From Vibrio inusitatus (GTDB lineage: Bacteria > Pseudomonadota > Gammaproteobacteria > Enterobacterales > Vibrionaceae): a DNA stretch of 64,000 nt. The DNA lies in contig AP024879.1 of the NCBI GenBank assembly GCA_024346935.1, positions 1,364,001 to 1,428,000 of the forward strand, read 5' to 3'. Under the pieces are notes generated by a model. It did no database searches, was not told where the DNA came from, and saw nothing but the letters and a program-made list of their open reading frames with translations. The translations under genes were made by a program, and so were the position numbers. Positions 7,767-17,336 of this stretch are shown one piece after another; the first letter of the stretch is position 1, and each line of letters starts with the position of its first letter.

Positions 7767-8741
7767 ATGGCGATAAAAACTTCCGACTTGAATGCCAAGT
7801 TATTTGGTAAAGCGAATAAGCGCAGGGCAACGACGCCTGCTGAAGCTCAAACTGCAGCTAAAGACAATGCTCAGGTTATCGAGCTTGCTGTGGCAGGGCA
7901 GGACATGGTTTCTTTTGAGTTGCAGCGTATTCCAGCAACGGAAATAGAGCAAAAGACTATAGTTTTTTCTGATAACTCTCGTGAGCAGTCGTTTCTAAAC
8001 GAACACGCCTTGTCTGATATTTTGGTCACGCTTAGAGAACGCGGCCAACAGTATCCAGCAGTCGGTAGAAAAAACAGTGAAGGCAAGATTGAAGTTCTCG
8101 ACGGTAGCCGTCGTAGAATGTCGTGTATTTTGGCCGAAAAAGATTTTCTTATCTACGTGGCAGAAGACATCAATGGCGAACACGCTAAGTTTTTGTCTGA
8201 TGTGGCTAATGCACATAAGCCTCTTTCTTTGTATGAACGAGGGCGTGAGATGCAGGCAAAACTTGATTCTGGTGAGGTAACTGACCAGAAGGGCCTTGCT
8301 GCCTTGTTCCAATGCAGTGAGGCGCTTGTTAGTGGTGCGCTTAAGGCTGCATCTTTACCTCTGCCACTACTTCAAGCTTACCCTAATGTCACTGAACTAG
8401 GACGCCCAACCATCGTTAAACTGCATAAGCTATTTAACGAACTTGATGAAGCGGCTCAGAAAGGCATTCTAGATAAGTGTCAGAAAGATGGGGCTTATGT
8501 TTGGCAACGTTTTAGCGATATGAGTGAGGCTAAGATCACCAAGCAAGTCTCAGTACTACTTGAAGGCTGGATTTCTGACGTTAATGAGACTGTTGAAAAA
8601 CCAGCTAAGAAGCCTGTTGAGCTTGTCAAAGGCAAGGCGAGTTACGTGAGAAAAGGTCAATCTTTGGCGTTGAACCTAAAGAAAGTGGACGATGTATTGG
8701 CACAGGAGATTATCCAGTTTATCGAAGATAAGCTGAAGTAA
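7767..8741 (+). CDS. parB2: ParB2, chromosome II centromere-binding protein
   Basis: A 324-residue ParB family protein. The segment GQQYPAVGRKNSEGKIEVLD followed by GSRRRMSCILAEKDF is the ParB N-terminal CTP/box region, and a helix-turn-helix follows near DQKGLAALFQCSEALVSGAL (about residues 172-191). The C-terminal part should dimerise. It binds the parS2 motif found seven times in this window. The start ATG has GGAGG 9 bases upstream, located in the last codons of parA2. A strong terminator ends the operon. Confidence 0.97.
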   Translation: MAIKTSDLNAKLFGKANKRRATTPAEAQTAAKDNAQVIELAVAGQDMVSFELQRIPATEIEQKTIVFSDNSREQSFLNEHALSDILVTLRERGQQYPAVGRKNSEGKIEVLDGSRRRMSCILAEKDFLIYVAEDINGEHAKFLSDVANAHKPLSLYERGREMQAKLDSGEVTDQKGLAALFQCSEALVSGALKAASLPLPLLQAYPNVTELGRPTIVKLHKLFNELDEAAQKGILDKCQKDGAYVWQRFSDMSEAKITKQVSVLLEGWISDVNETVEKPAKKPVELVKGKASYVRKGQSLALNLKKVDDVLAQEIIQFIEDKLK

Positions 8742-8767
8742 ACTTTTGGTAATTTAGATAGAGTGGG

Positions 8768-8799
8768 GCGGGTATCATTAGTTTGGTACCCGCTTTTTT
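8768..8799 (+). terminator. Rho-independent terminator of parA2-parB2
   Basis: GCGGGTA (8768-8774) pairs with TACCCGC (8787-8793) and is followed by six T. It separates parB2 from the convergent channel gene whose stop is at 8801. Confidence 0.85.
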
Positions 8800-8800
8800 G

Positions 8801-10066
8801 TTAGTGAATAGTCGAAACTGGTTTAACCGTTTTTAGGTTAAACTCTTTCATGATTGAGTAAATATGGTCAAATAAGTCGGCCTGTGCACGCTCGTAATCT
8901 TTGATATTGGTTTTATTGACGTAGCAATAAATTTCAACGGGTAATCCAAAGCGATTGCTTTCCAGTTGCCTTACTACAATAGTCAGATCTTTAATTACAG
9001 CAGGGTGAGTCGATAAATAGCTTGCGATGTACTCTCGAAAGCAACCTAGATTAGTGAGTCGCCTAAAGTTAATCGGATCTGAATCATGAGGAAGAGTGTG
9101 GTTGTACTCTTCAATTTCTTGTTGTTTACGCATAATATAAGATTTAAGCAACCTGAACTTACCCATGTGCTCAAGCATATCGGCATTGATAAAGTCTATC
9201 GTTTCCGCATCAATGAATATGGCCCTTTTAATTCGTCTTGCACCTGTTTCATCTACACCGTACCAGTTGATAAAAGGCTCTGATACAAGTGTTTGGGATG
9301 GGATCATTGCAATGGTATTGTCCCAATTCTTCACTTTTACCGTAGTCAGTGTTACTTCTTGTACTGTGCCATCCACTTTATGATTATCCAACTGAATCCA
9401 TTCTCCCGTCGATATCATCTTATTGGCAGCTAACTGAATACCGGCAATGAACCCTAGAATTGTGTCCTTCATAATAAAAGCCAGCATACCCGCCATTACG
9501 CTGACCCCCGAGATTAGATAAATTGGGGTTCTGTCTAGAATATGAGAGGTCGTAATGAGTGCGGCAAGTGCTACAAAACTGAGTTTAAAGAATTGGACAA
9601 TGCCATGTAATGGTAAACGATGCGCAAAGTGTTTGTTTGCAATTACAATGAGCAATAGGTCAAACACCGTAAATAAGGCTCTTAGAACCAATATTGCAGC
9701 GCCAATCTCAAGTACACCATCGATGAGTTGCCCAGGAATAGTGGCTCTTGGAACGATTAATTCACATGTAGACATGAACAAATAATAGGGAAATAGAACA
9801 GATACTTTTTCAGGCAGATGCTTACGCCTAATTGTGAGCTGTGTTTTAGCATTGTAATGTTTGCTGCTGGTATGAATAAACTTACGCATGAAGTGGCGTA
9901 CTGCGAGATAAACCAATGTAGCGACCAGCAAGGTAATGATAAGCAACGCTATGTCTGCAAAGAAACTGCTTCTGTCAAATTGGATAGAGAATAACGAAAG
10001 CAAATCAATTAAGAGGTGCCCTAGGTGGTCGACGATGCGCTCTGATACTACTTGTTCATTTTCCAT
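8801..10066 (-). CDS. YbdG-type mechanosensitive channel (MscS family)
   Basis: A 421-residue inner-membrane protein with about five hydrophobic segments in the first 190 residues, then the MscS pore and beta domain: LISGVSVMAGMLAFIMKDTI and GFIAGIQLAANKMISTGEWI. The long C-terminal cytoplasmic part (IFIDAETIDFINADMLEHM and later) and total length match E. coli YbdG, a mechanosensitive channel of small conductance that protects against osmotic downshock. A GGAGG site precedes the ATG by 10 bases. It is convergent with parB2 and stands alone. Confidence 0.88.
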   Translation of the reverse strand: MENEQVVSERIVDHLGHLLIDLLSLFSIQFDRSSFFADIALLIITLLVATLVYLAVRHFMRKFIHTSSKHYNAKTQLTIRRKHLPEKVSVLFPYYLFMSTCELIVPRATIPGQLIDGVLEIGAAILVLRALFTVFDLLLIVIANKHFAHRLPLHGIVQFFKLSFVALAALITTSHILDRTPIYLISGVSVMAGMLAFIMKDTILGFIAGIQLAANKMISTGEWIQLDNHKVDGTVQEVTLTTVKVKNWDNTIAMIPSQTLVSEPFINWYGVDETGARRIKRAIFIDAETIDFINADMLEHMGKFRLLKSYIMRKQQEIEEYNHTLPHDSDPINFRRLTNLGCFREYIASYLSTHPAVIKDLTIVVRQLESNRFGLPVEIYCYVNKTNIKDYERAQADLFDHIYSIMKEFNLKTVKPVSTIH

Positions 10067-10264
10067 AAATTAAAACCTCCATGTTCTAGCTCTATCGTAT
10101 ATTAAGCTGAACTGATGTAACGAATTAACTTGCCTATTTTTAGTGCTCTATTGGAATTTGTGATTGCTGCAGATATTTTGTTTCGGGAAGTCGTTGTAAT
10201 AGTCACTCTGATCGTGATTCTGCTATTCTAAGCACAATGATTCTCTGTCACTTAGGCGATTACT

Positions 10265-12298
10265 TTGTCACACCATCCTCATCTTCAAACCTTGATTTCA
10301 CTAAAATTCAAAGCCGCTAAATCTAAACATCGTTATGGGGTAGTGCTTGACGGAAGTAGAGAGTGGCAATTTGAGTTACTGGAAGCGTTTAGAGCGATTG
10401 TAGAGCACCACAGAGCATTAATTGTTGGCAATGCTAGTCTCAGCTATGGCGAAAGCCTTACGTTTAAGCAGGCGCGCCAGAAGTTGGGACAGGAATCCGA
10501 TCTCATTGTCGTTGATCTCAACTCACCTTTTGATGCTAATGGTTTTACCGCTGTATGTGGCACATTGATTGGCGGTGGTTTGCTAGTTGTATTGCCTTCG
10601 AGAGAGAAAGTCACTGGAATTTACTCATCATTATGGCTTGAACGTGCATTGGAATCCTTTCATCACTTGAAGCAAGGTGAAAACACACCCTTGGGTGTCA
10701 CTGTAGTAGAGCCCATTTCAAGTTGCGACCGATATGAGCAACAGCAACAAGCTATTCAAGCTATTGGGCGCGTGCTCAGCGGGCATAGGAAGCGTCCTTT
10801 GGTGATAACTGCAGATAGGGGGAGAGGAAAGTCTGCTGCCCTAGGCATCGCTGCAGGACAAATCATTCATGACTCAGCCAAAAAAATTGTCGTTACGGCT
10901 CCTAGTACTCAAGCGGTTAAAACATTATTTAAACATGCCAAGTCTGCTTCTGGTTGCGAAAATCAAAAGCCGCATATCGCAACTTCAATGGCGGGTGGGA
11001 GTGTCGAGTTCATTGCACCGGATGAATTGCTTCGTGAACATCCAGAGTGTGATTTATTGCTCGTCGATGAGGCTGCTGCTATACCGTTGCCGATTCTTAA
11101 GTCTATCGTAGAGCATTATCATCGAGTGTGTTTCGCGACTACTGTGCACGGCTATGAAGGTTGCGGACGAGGGTTTGGCATTAAATTTGAAGCTTGGTTA
11201 AGTGATCATCGACCTGGATGGAATTCTATTAGGCTTACTCAACCTATACGTTGGAACCCAGACGATCCAATGGAAGCATGGTTATTTGATACTTTCTTAC
11301 TCGATGCGGAGATTGAATCTCCTGTGTTGGATAACGGCCTGAGTATCAGTCTGAAAAAAATAGAAGCAGAACGTTATTCTTGCACACCTGATATTTTGAG
11401 AAAAGGATTTGGTTTGTTGGTGAACGCTCATTACCAAACGACTCCAAACGACCTATTTCAGCTATTAGATGATCCCAATATTGTTTTGTACCAAGCACTA
11501 CAAGGTGAGCATGTCGTTGGTGTTATTGTCGGGTATCTAGAAGGCGGCTTAGATGAACTAACACTTTGTGATGTTCAGTTAGGGCAAAGACGCCCTGCAG
11601 GGCATATGGTGCCGGTTTCTTTAGTGTCACAACTTGCTGATAACGAGCCTGCATTAAGACGGAGCCTTAGAATCATGCGAATAGCGGTTCACCCAGACTT
11701 GCAAGGACAAGGTATTGGCGGTTGGATGTTGTCCCAGTTAACTGAGAATGAAACCAATATAGAATATTTATCGACGAGTTTTGGAGTGACAGCAGAGCTT
11801 GCAAGATTTTGGACTAATAATGATTTTCAATCGGTGCGCTTAGGCAGTAAACAAGATCAAGCGAGTGGCTGCTACTCTGTCACTATGGTTAAGCCACTAA
11901 ACCGTTCTCTACCTTGGCTAGAGGAAGCTAGAACTCAGCTAAGAGAGTGTTTGCTCGACACTGCATCAGATATTCACCGTAACCTTCTGAGCGACGTGCT
12001 TATAGGGCTGCTGAGCGAAGGTGCAACTAACCTTGCTTGTCATGATGAATCGTTTTATCGAGTGATTCTTAATTACGTACAGGGGGGGGCAAGCTTTGAA
12101 GGTACTCGCTTTAAAGTTAGAACGTTATTAATCGAAAACTTACATAGAGTTGAGTTTGAAAGAATTCATATTATCTCTGACTTAGTGATTAAAAAGTTGG
12201 AGTGGTCGGAAGTTTGCAAGCAACATAGTTTCACCGGACGAAAACAAGCCGAGGCGAATTACCGTCAGGCCATACAAGAAACACTGCTAAGCATTTAG
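10265..12298 (+). CDS. tmcA: TmcA, tRNA(Met) cytidine acetyltransferase
   Basis: A 677-residue TmcA, which uses acetyl-CoA and ATP to make N4-acetylcytidine at the wobble base of elongator tRNA(Met). The helicase-like domain holds Walker A TADRGRGKSAALGIAAG (about residues 180-196) and Walker B LLLVDEAAAIPLPIL. The GNAT domain shows RIAVHPDLQGQGIGGWML (about residues 475-492), the acetyl-CoA loop, and a C-terminal helical tRNA-binding part follows. The start is a TTG after an AGGCGA sequence; no in-frame ATG exists nearby that keeps the conserved N-terminal domain. Two parS2 sites follow within 70 bases of the stop. Confidence 0.95.
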   Translation: MSHHPHLQTLISLKFKAAKSKHRYGVVLDGSREWQFELLEAFRAIVEHHRALIVGNASLSYGESLTFKQARQKLGQESDLIVVDLNSPFDANGFTAVCGTLIGGGLLVVLPSREKVTGIYSSLWLERALESFHHLKQGENTPLGVTVVEPISSCDRYEQQQQAIQAIGRVLSGHRKRPLVITADRGRGKSAALGIAAGQIIHDSAKKIVVTAPSTQAVKTLFKHAKSASGCENQKPHIATSMAGGSVEFIAPDELLREHPECDLLLVDEAAAIPLPILKSIVEHYHRVCFATTVHGYEGCGRGFGIKFEAWLSDHRPGWNSIRLTQPIRWNPDDPMEAWLFDTFLLDAEIESPVLDNGLSISLKKIEAERYSCTPDILRKGFGLLVNAHYQTTPNDLFQLLDDPNIVLYQALQGEHVVGVIVGYLEGGLDELTLCDVQLGQRRPAGHMVPVSLVSQLADNEPALRRSLRIMRIAVHPDLQGQGIGGWMLSQLTENETNIEYLSTSFGVTAELARFWTNNDFQSVRLGSKQDQASGCYSVTMVKPLNRSLPWLEEARTQLRECLLDTASDIHRNLLSDVLIGLLSEGATNLACHDESFYRVILNYVQGGASFEGTRFKVRTLLIENLHRVEFERIHIISDLVIKKLEWSEVCKQHSFTGRKQAEANYRQAIQETLLSI

Positions 12299-12309
12299 TA
12301 GAACACGTA

Positions 12310-12324
12310 ATTTACAGTGTAAAT
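12310..12324. other. parS2 centromere site
   Basis: ATTTACAGTGTAAAT fits NTTTACANTGTAAAN. It is the first of three sites within 325 bases between tmcA and lapB, the densest cluster in the window. Confidence 0.85.
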
Positions 12325-12349
12325 TCAATGATTTCTGGTTCCTGGGTCA

Positions 12350-12364
12350 ATTTACACTGTAAAT
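12350..12364. other. parS2 centromere site
   Basis: ATTTACACTGTAAAT, an exact consensus match 40 bases from the previous site. Confidence 0.85.
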
Positions 12365-12411
12365 TTCACCTCGCTCCTCTTAACTTTATATAAATGAATT
12401 GACTGAATAAC

Positions 12412-12585
12412 ATGAACATCGCCAATGACCCTGTTCATTGTGTTAGGCATCTTTGCATTGTTTGTGTAGGGCTACTTTATAGAAACCAACACATATCATT
12501 AGATGAGTTTATGGCTATTGCTGGATTTGGTGTTTTAATCGAAAGTGCCCTGTTTATTATCTATCGCAGTGTAAAGTTCAAATAA
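12412..12585 (+). pseudogene. small membrane-protein frame, probably frameshifted
   Basis: The 57-codon frame from ATG 12412 reads MNIANDPVHCVRHLCIVCVG and then LLYRNQHISLDEFMAIAGFG followed by a hydrophobic VLIESALFIIYRS end. In another frame an ATG at 12425 gives MTLFIVLGIFALFV before a stop. Joining the two (MTLFIVLGIFALFV then LLYRNQ...) gives a natural-looking two-helix membrane protein. I infer a one- or two-base indel near 12467. No good ribosome site is seen for either start. Alternatively the 57-aa frame is real or chance. Confidence 0.3.
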
Positions 12586-12612
12586 AAAAAGCAGCAACTT
12601 GGATAAGCTGCT
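12584..12612 (-). terminator. terminator of the lap operon
   Basis: AGCAGC (12590-12595) pairs with GCTGCT (12607-12612); the A-run at 12584-12590 gives the U-run for leftward transcription coming from lapB. Confidence 0.65.
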
Positions 12613-12619
12613 GCTCTGA

Positions 12620-12634
12620 ATTTACAGTGTAAAT
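12620..12634. other. parS2 centromere site
   Basis: ATTTACAGTGTAAAT lies between the lapB stop and its terminator, so it would be transcribed as part of the lap operon's 3' untranslated end. Confidence 0.85.
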
Positions 12635-12645
12635 TATTTACTTAT

Positions 12646-14763
12646 TTACTTATTTACTGATTTCAGATTTCCCTTCTGAAGTTCAGCAAGTACTTTTTCT
12701 TTTGGACCATCCGCGACAATAGAACCCGCGCTCATCACAATCAATCTATCAACCACTTCGAGCATTGATGTCTTATGAGTGATGAGAATTAGAGTTTCGT
12801 CTTTAGACAAATTTTTCAATTCATTTTTAAACAACGCTTCAGCTCGGTTATCCATCGCACTGGTGGGTTCATCAAGAAGGAGGATAGGAGGTCTTCCTAG
12901 TAGTGCTCGCGCTACTGCTACTGCCTGACGTTGACCACCTGATAACAATAAACCGCCTTCGCCAACTTGTCTTTCCAGACCCGCAGGGTCTTTCATCGTA
13001 AACTCAGTCACTCCGGCACGTTTGGCTGCTATCATCACTTCGTTGTCTTCAGCGAGTTGCTTTCCTAGAGTGATGTTATCTCGTATGGAACCGTAAAAGA
13101 GCGTAATGTCTTGAGGAACACAGCCTATATTGCTTCTCACATCGGTGTGGTGCAATTGTTGAATATCAGTGTCATCGATACGTATGTGACCTTCTGTTGG
13201 CTTATATAGGCCCATAATCAGGCGCTCTAGAGTTGTTTTACCAGAGCCTATACGTCCGATGATGGCAACTTTCTCTCCTGGTCGAATGGTTAAGCTAACG
13301 TCGCGAATTGAAGAGACTGGCGCTTCTGGGTAGTTAAACGTTACTTTATCGAGTTCAATCTTGCCTTGCAGTACAGGGCGGTGAATGTAACGTTTATCTT
13401 CCTCTTGCTCATCAGGCATGTTCATCACTTGCTCGATAATAGTCATTGAAGACTTTGCTTGGTTGTAACGAGTCGATAGCAAAGCAACTTGAACTAAAGG
13501 CCCAATCGCTCGACCACTCAACATTGTTGCTGCAATCAAGCCACCCATGGTTAAGTCTCCTTCGGAGATTAGGTATACGCCCACAATCAGCATGCCAACG
13601 TTTGAGGATTGTTGAAGGAAACCCGCAGAGTTTTGAACGCTATCGGTAATACGACGGCTTTTGATATTCCAGTTTGCCATATGTGCAACGGCTTCTTCCC
13701 AGCGGTACTGAAATTGGCTCTGTGCACCAAATATTTTTAATGACTCCAAACCAGAAAGGCTTTCAATTAAGTTCGCGTATTTTTGAGAGGCTAGGCGAGA
13801 CCCTTCTTCAATACTATTTCGAAGTGGCCTTTGAATCAGTAGTGAATGAATAATTAGTAGAGTGACACAGACGATAGGTACTAACACGACATTGCCCGCA
13901 ATAAGCCAAATCACTAGCAGGAAAAGTAAGGCAAAGGGTAAGTCGATGAGTGCTGCAATGGTCGCTGAGGTGAAGAATTCCCTGATTGATTCAAACTCTT
14001 GTAGATGTCTTGCGAAAGCTCCTACTGATGGTGGGCGAGCCTCCATCCGTATACCCATTACTTTGCTGAACAACTTTGATGAAATAATGATGTCTGATTT
14101 TTTCCCTGCAACATCGATAAAGTAGCTGCGAAGGGATTTCAGTATGAGATCAAAAATAAATATAACGACGATACCGCTCGCAAGCACCCATAAAGATTCG
14201 AAGGCTAGGTTGGGAACAACCTTGTCATAGACAATCCGAGTAAAGAGCGGCGTGGCAATCGCGAATATATTGATCAAAATAGTGGCGATAAGAACGTCTC
14301 GGTATATAGAACGAGATTCTTTTAAGGTTCCCCAGAACCAATGCCCTTTACGTGTTTTTAGTATTTCAGGGGAGCGTTGGTCAAAACGAAATTGTTTCTT
14401 GATTAGAAAGTAACGCCCGCTGTAATCCTTTTCTAGGTCTTTGAGTGTTGTGGTTGTTGCTACAAATCCAGTTTCTCGCCCTACAATTTCGGCCTGCCCA
14501 TTTTCATGGTCAACACTGAGTAACACACAGGCTTCATTTTCACCAGTGAGGAGAATAGCCGGAAGAACTAGGTCGGATACTTTTTTCAAAGAGGCTGACT
14601 GTTCTTTTGCAACTAGGCCCGCTCTTTCTGCGGCTCTAGCAAAGAGGATAGGTGTGAGTTTTCCGTCAGGTAAAGGTAAACCGTTGAGTAGTGCTTCTGG
14701 CGAATTTGAGAGGCCGTAGTACCGACTAACATAAATTAGAGAGTGAAGTAATGAGTCTTTCAT
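12646..14763 (-). CDS. lapB: LapB-like type I secretion ABC transporter (permease/ATPase)
   Basis: A 705-residue inner-membrane ABC exporter of type I secretion. Residues 1-125 form a C39-peptidase-like domain without the catalytic cysteine, as in the CLD-type transporters of adhesins and RTX toxins that do not cleave a leader. Six hydrophobic segments follow (about 155-430). The ATPase domain has Walker A GRIGSGKTTLERL near 501-513, signature LLSGGQRQAVAVARALL near 603 and Walker B ILLLDEPTSAMD. The start overlaps the lapD stop by four bases (ATGA). With LapC and a TolC-type outer-membrane partner, absent here, it should export a large adhesin. Confidence 0.9.
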   Translation of the reverse strand: MKDSLLHSLIYVSRYYGLSNSPEALLNGLPLPDGKLTPILFARAAERAGLVAKEQSASLKKVSDLVLPAILLTGENEACVLLSVDHENGQAEIVGRETGFVATTTTLKDLEKDYSGRYFLIKKQFRFDQRSPEILKTRKGHWFWGTLKESRSIYRDVLIATILINIFAIATPLFTRIVYDKVVPNLAFESLWVLASGIVVIFIFDLILKSLRSYFIDVAGKKSDIIISSKLFSKVMGIRMEARPPSVGAFARHLQEFESIREFFTSATIAALIDLPFALLFLLVIWLIAGNVVLVPIVCVTLLIIHSLLIQRPLRNSIEEGSRLASQKYANLIESLSGLESLKIFGAQSQFQYRWEEAVAHMANWNIKSRRITDSVQNSAGFLQQSSNVGMLIVGVYLISEGDLTMGGLIAATMLSGRAIGPLVQVALLSTRYNQAKSSMTIIEQVMNMPDEQEEDKRYIHRPVLQGKIELDKVTFNYPEAPVSSIRDVSLTIRPGEKVAIIGRIGSGKTTLERLIMGLYKPTEGHIRIDDTDIQQLHHTDVRSNIGCVPQDITLFYGSIRDNITLGKQLAEDNEVMIAAKRAGVTEFTMKDPAGLERQVGEGGLLLSGGQRQAVAVARALLGRPPILLLDEPTSAMDNRAEALFKNELKNLSKDETLILITHKTSMLEVVDRLIVMSAGSIVADGPKEKVLAELQKGNLKSVNK

Positions 14764-16658
14764 TCATTGTCATCCTTGGTATCAATAGCGAAACCTTGCA
14801 GTCCATTGACGTTGTGCATGGCTAACTTATTAATTTGTCGTTGATTTTCTATTCTAGTAGCTATAACAAATGCACCAATATCATGAGCAAGTTTAGCCAC
14901 AGAAGATAAGGTTTCCGCGGTTTTGTCATCGTCTAGGTTAAGAGTAAATAAGTAGTCTAGTTTGACGTAATCAGGCGAGAACTCAGGTAAGTAGTCGAGA
15001 GATTCCAGGTGGTGTGCATAGTTATCGACACCAAATTTAGCGCCATTGCGACGAATACTAGAGATCAATAGTCGAGTCATTTCTTTGTGATAGATGAATA
15101 CAACTTCATGTAGCTCGAAATGCAAATAAGCCGCGAGTTGAGGAATTTTCTGAAGTCGAGTCTCTAACCAAGTAATGAACTCTGGAGAAGTCACTGTGGC
15201 TGGTGCAAGATTTATGGCAACAGGAACGGGTGAACTGTCATTGCTTAGTTCCTTGATCATGCTTTCGATAATGTATTGATCGTAGAGGTGTGCTTTGCTG
15301 AGCTTTTCCATTGGAGCAAGGAACATAATTGCGGGCATGTAGTTACCCTCATGTTTGATCCCAGAGAATATTTCTCGATGATATGCTGAACTTGCAATCC
15401 CTTTTACGAGTTGCGACTTGGTGATTACAGCATTGTGCTCCATGGCATCTTCTACTAGCTCTACCCATTGTGTCGTTGTGATAGGTAAGCCTTTGTTTTC
15501 ATATTGAATATACTGACTGTCTGGCTCTAATTTAGCTTTAATTAATGCAGTATCAACAGAACTTAAAATAGACATAGAATCAGTGAATCCATCTGTGATT
15601 ACTGCACCAATCTCAAACGTTATCTCAGTTGCTGATTGGGATACTCTCGATAGTTGCGCAAGAAGATCGTTCGCTTGTTGTTCGTCCAAATAAGGCGCAA
15701 TAACGCCTATTTCATCATCGAGCAAACGAGCACAGATAATGGAATTGTCATTGGCTAGTGTCTTAAGTTTTGGACCAACCAGTTTCATCAGATCTGTTAC
15801 TGCATCAAAGTCATGTCTTGCCTTTGCTTGGGTTGCTTCTTCGTAACGGATAATGGCGATTAACAGCGTTTGTCCTTCAGATTTTTTTGATTCAAGTTGA
15901 CTGATAAAGTAATTGCGATTGCCCAGTGTAGATGCTTCATCGACAAAGGCTTGAGTACGAAGAATATCTGCTTGCCTAGTTTGCTCTTCTACAAAAGCTT
16001 TTATACGAACTACCATAGACTCAAACGCGTTGAAGACAGGAATTAATTCCTGAGTCTCTGGTTTGCTTAATGAAATATTGAAGTCCCTATTAGCGATTTG
16101 TGTCGCTGCCGCTGAAAGTTGATTCAATGGTTGAAGAGAACGTTTTACGAAGTAACCAATGAGTAATAAAGAAAAAATAAACGAAGCAATACCTACTCTA
16201 AAGGTAACCACCATATTTCTCCAAAGAGCAGCATAGGCGACCCCTGGATGGCTTATTATTTCTATTTCGGCGAGTTGTAACCATCCACTGGTTACCACAC
16301 GCTTCTCATGAATAGTTTGGAAAACATCTAGATTGACTAGCCATTTAGGCACATTGTCACCTCTAATTGGATAGCTTCTTACTATTTCTTCGCCAGTTTG
16401 CAGCATAACGACTCTGACTGACGAAAAAGAGCTTCCATCAAATAAGGCATTCACTGCAGTTTCTACCGCAACAGGGTCATTCTCCTTTAGATAAGGAGAA
16501 AGGGCGAGGCCAACAGTATTGATGGCATTCTTCACCTCAGAGAATTGCTTCTGCGCAATAAATTGACGAGATTGGTGATAATCGACGTAGAACAAGCCCA
16601 CAAACAATAAAACGAAGGCAAGCGAGATACTGATAAGCAGTTTTCTATATAGTGTCAT
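14760..16658 (-). CDS. lapD: LapD-like c-di-GMP receptor (degenerate GGDEF-EAL)
   Basis: A 632-residue inner-membrane protein. After one membrane segment (about 8-27) comes the LapD/MoxY N-terminal periplasmic domain, a second segment (about 150-170), a HAMP linker, a GGDEF domain whose signature is degraded to LLDDEIG, and an EAL domain whose EAL and DDF motifs are also degraded (KSQLVKGI, VDNYAHH). Such proteins bind c-di-GMP through the inactive EAL domain and then hold LapG, keeping the surface adhesin uncut. It lies between lapG and lapB with four-base gaps or overlaps, so co-expression is clear. No enzymatic activity is expected. Confidence 0.92.
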   Translation of the reverse strand: MTLYRKLLISISLAFVLLFVGLFYVDYHQSRQFIAQKQFSEVKNAINTVGLALSPYLKENDPVAVETAVNALFDGSSFSSVRVVMLQTGEEIVRSYPIRGDNVPKWLVNLDVFQTIHEKRVVTSGWLQLAEIEIISHPGVAYAALWRNMVVTFRVGIASFIFSLLLIGYFVKRSLQPLNQLSAAATQIANRDFNISLSKPETQELIPVFNAFESMVVRIKAFVEEQTRQADILRTQAFVDEASTLGNRNYFISQLESKKSEGQTLLIAIIRYEEATQAKARHDFDAVTDLMKLVGPKLKTLANDNSIICARLLDDEIGVIAPYLDEQQANDLLAQLSRVSQSATEITFEIGAVITDGFTDSMSILSSVDTALIKAKLEPDSQYIQYENKGLPITTTQWVELVEDAMEHNAVITKSQLVKGIASSAYHREIFSGIKHEGNYMPAIMFLAPMEKLSKAHLYDQYIIESMIKELSNDSSPVPVAINLAPATVTSPEFITWLETRLQKIPQLAAYLHFELHEVVFIYHKEMTRLLISSIRRNGAKFGVDNYAHHLESLDYLPEFSPDYVKLDYLFTLNLDDDKTAETLSSVAKLAHDIGAFVIATRIENQRQINKLAMHNVNGLQGFAIDTKDDNE

Positions 16659-16662
16659 AATG

Positions 16663-17331
16663 TTATTCGTCCAAATTGATCAAAGGCTGGTTTAACACGA
16701 GCTTTTTTTGTCGTTCTCGAACTTGGTTCCACAAGCTTAATCGGGAAGACTTTCCAGCCACTTTTCCTTGGATACTTTCTTTAGCGAGCCACAAATGGTC
16801 ACCGTTAAAGCTGTAAATAGGCACAATGTCAGGGCGCTGAGAGGCGGGCAAAATACGGAAATCCAAATTATCTAGAACAAGAGGAATAGAGTTTGGAGTA
16901 GGGTAGTAGGCGACTACCATATGAAATTGGTTATATTCAACAGCTTTGCCGTAGATAAGCCTTAGCTTCTTTTCATCAATGCCAAGCTCTAGAAGGCTAA
17001 AATATTTGGCTATAGTGAAATCTTCACAATCTCCTGCGCCCACACCAACAAACTCCATAGGGGTTGCCCAATAGTCCTTTTTCCCCCACAAATAGATATC
17101 ATCCACATACATGAATTGATTGAAGAAGTCGTTGATGAGTTTTAACTGTTCTAATTCGGATTTTCCTGAGGCATCCGATACAGCATTACGCCATGCAACG
17201 ACTCGTTTCCCTGCTCTTTCGCCATAGGCAGAGACGACCTTGGACTTCCAGAGTTGCTCTTCTTTGTTGAGCGCTGAAATACTAAATGTAAGAGTACCTG
17301 CAAGTACTAAAATGATTAAGGGTCTAATCAT
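16663..17331 (-). CDS. lapG: LapG-like periplasmic adhesin protease (transglutaminase-like Cys protease)
   Basis: A 222-residue bacterial transglutaminase-like cysteine protease. Residues 1-20 form a signal peptide. The catalytic triad is visible as Cys102 in GDCEDF, His137 in QFHMVV and Asp154 in VLDNLD, and the acidic residues Asp101 and Glu103 match the calcium site known in LapG. It cleaves the N-terminal retention module of LapA/BapA-type adhesins unless held by LapD. The gene sits four bases before lapD and five after lapC. Nothing is missing. Confidence 0.93.
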   Translation of the reverse strand: MIRPLIILVLAGTLTFSISALNKEEQLWKSKVVSAYGERAGKRVVAWRNAVSDASGKSELEQLKLINDFFNQFMYVDDIYLWGKKDYWATPMEFVGVGAGDCEDFTIAKYFSLLELGIDEKKLRLIYGKAVEYNQFHMVVAYYPTPNSIPLVLDNLDFRILPASQRPDIVPIYSFNGDHLWLAKESIQGKVAGKSSRLSLWNQVRERQKKLVLNQPLINLDE

Positions 17332-17336
17332 TTTAG

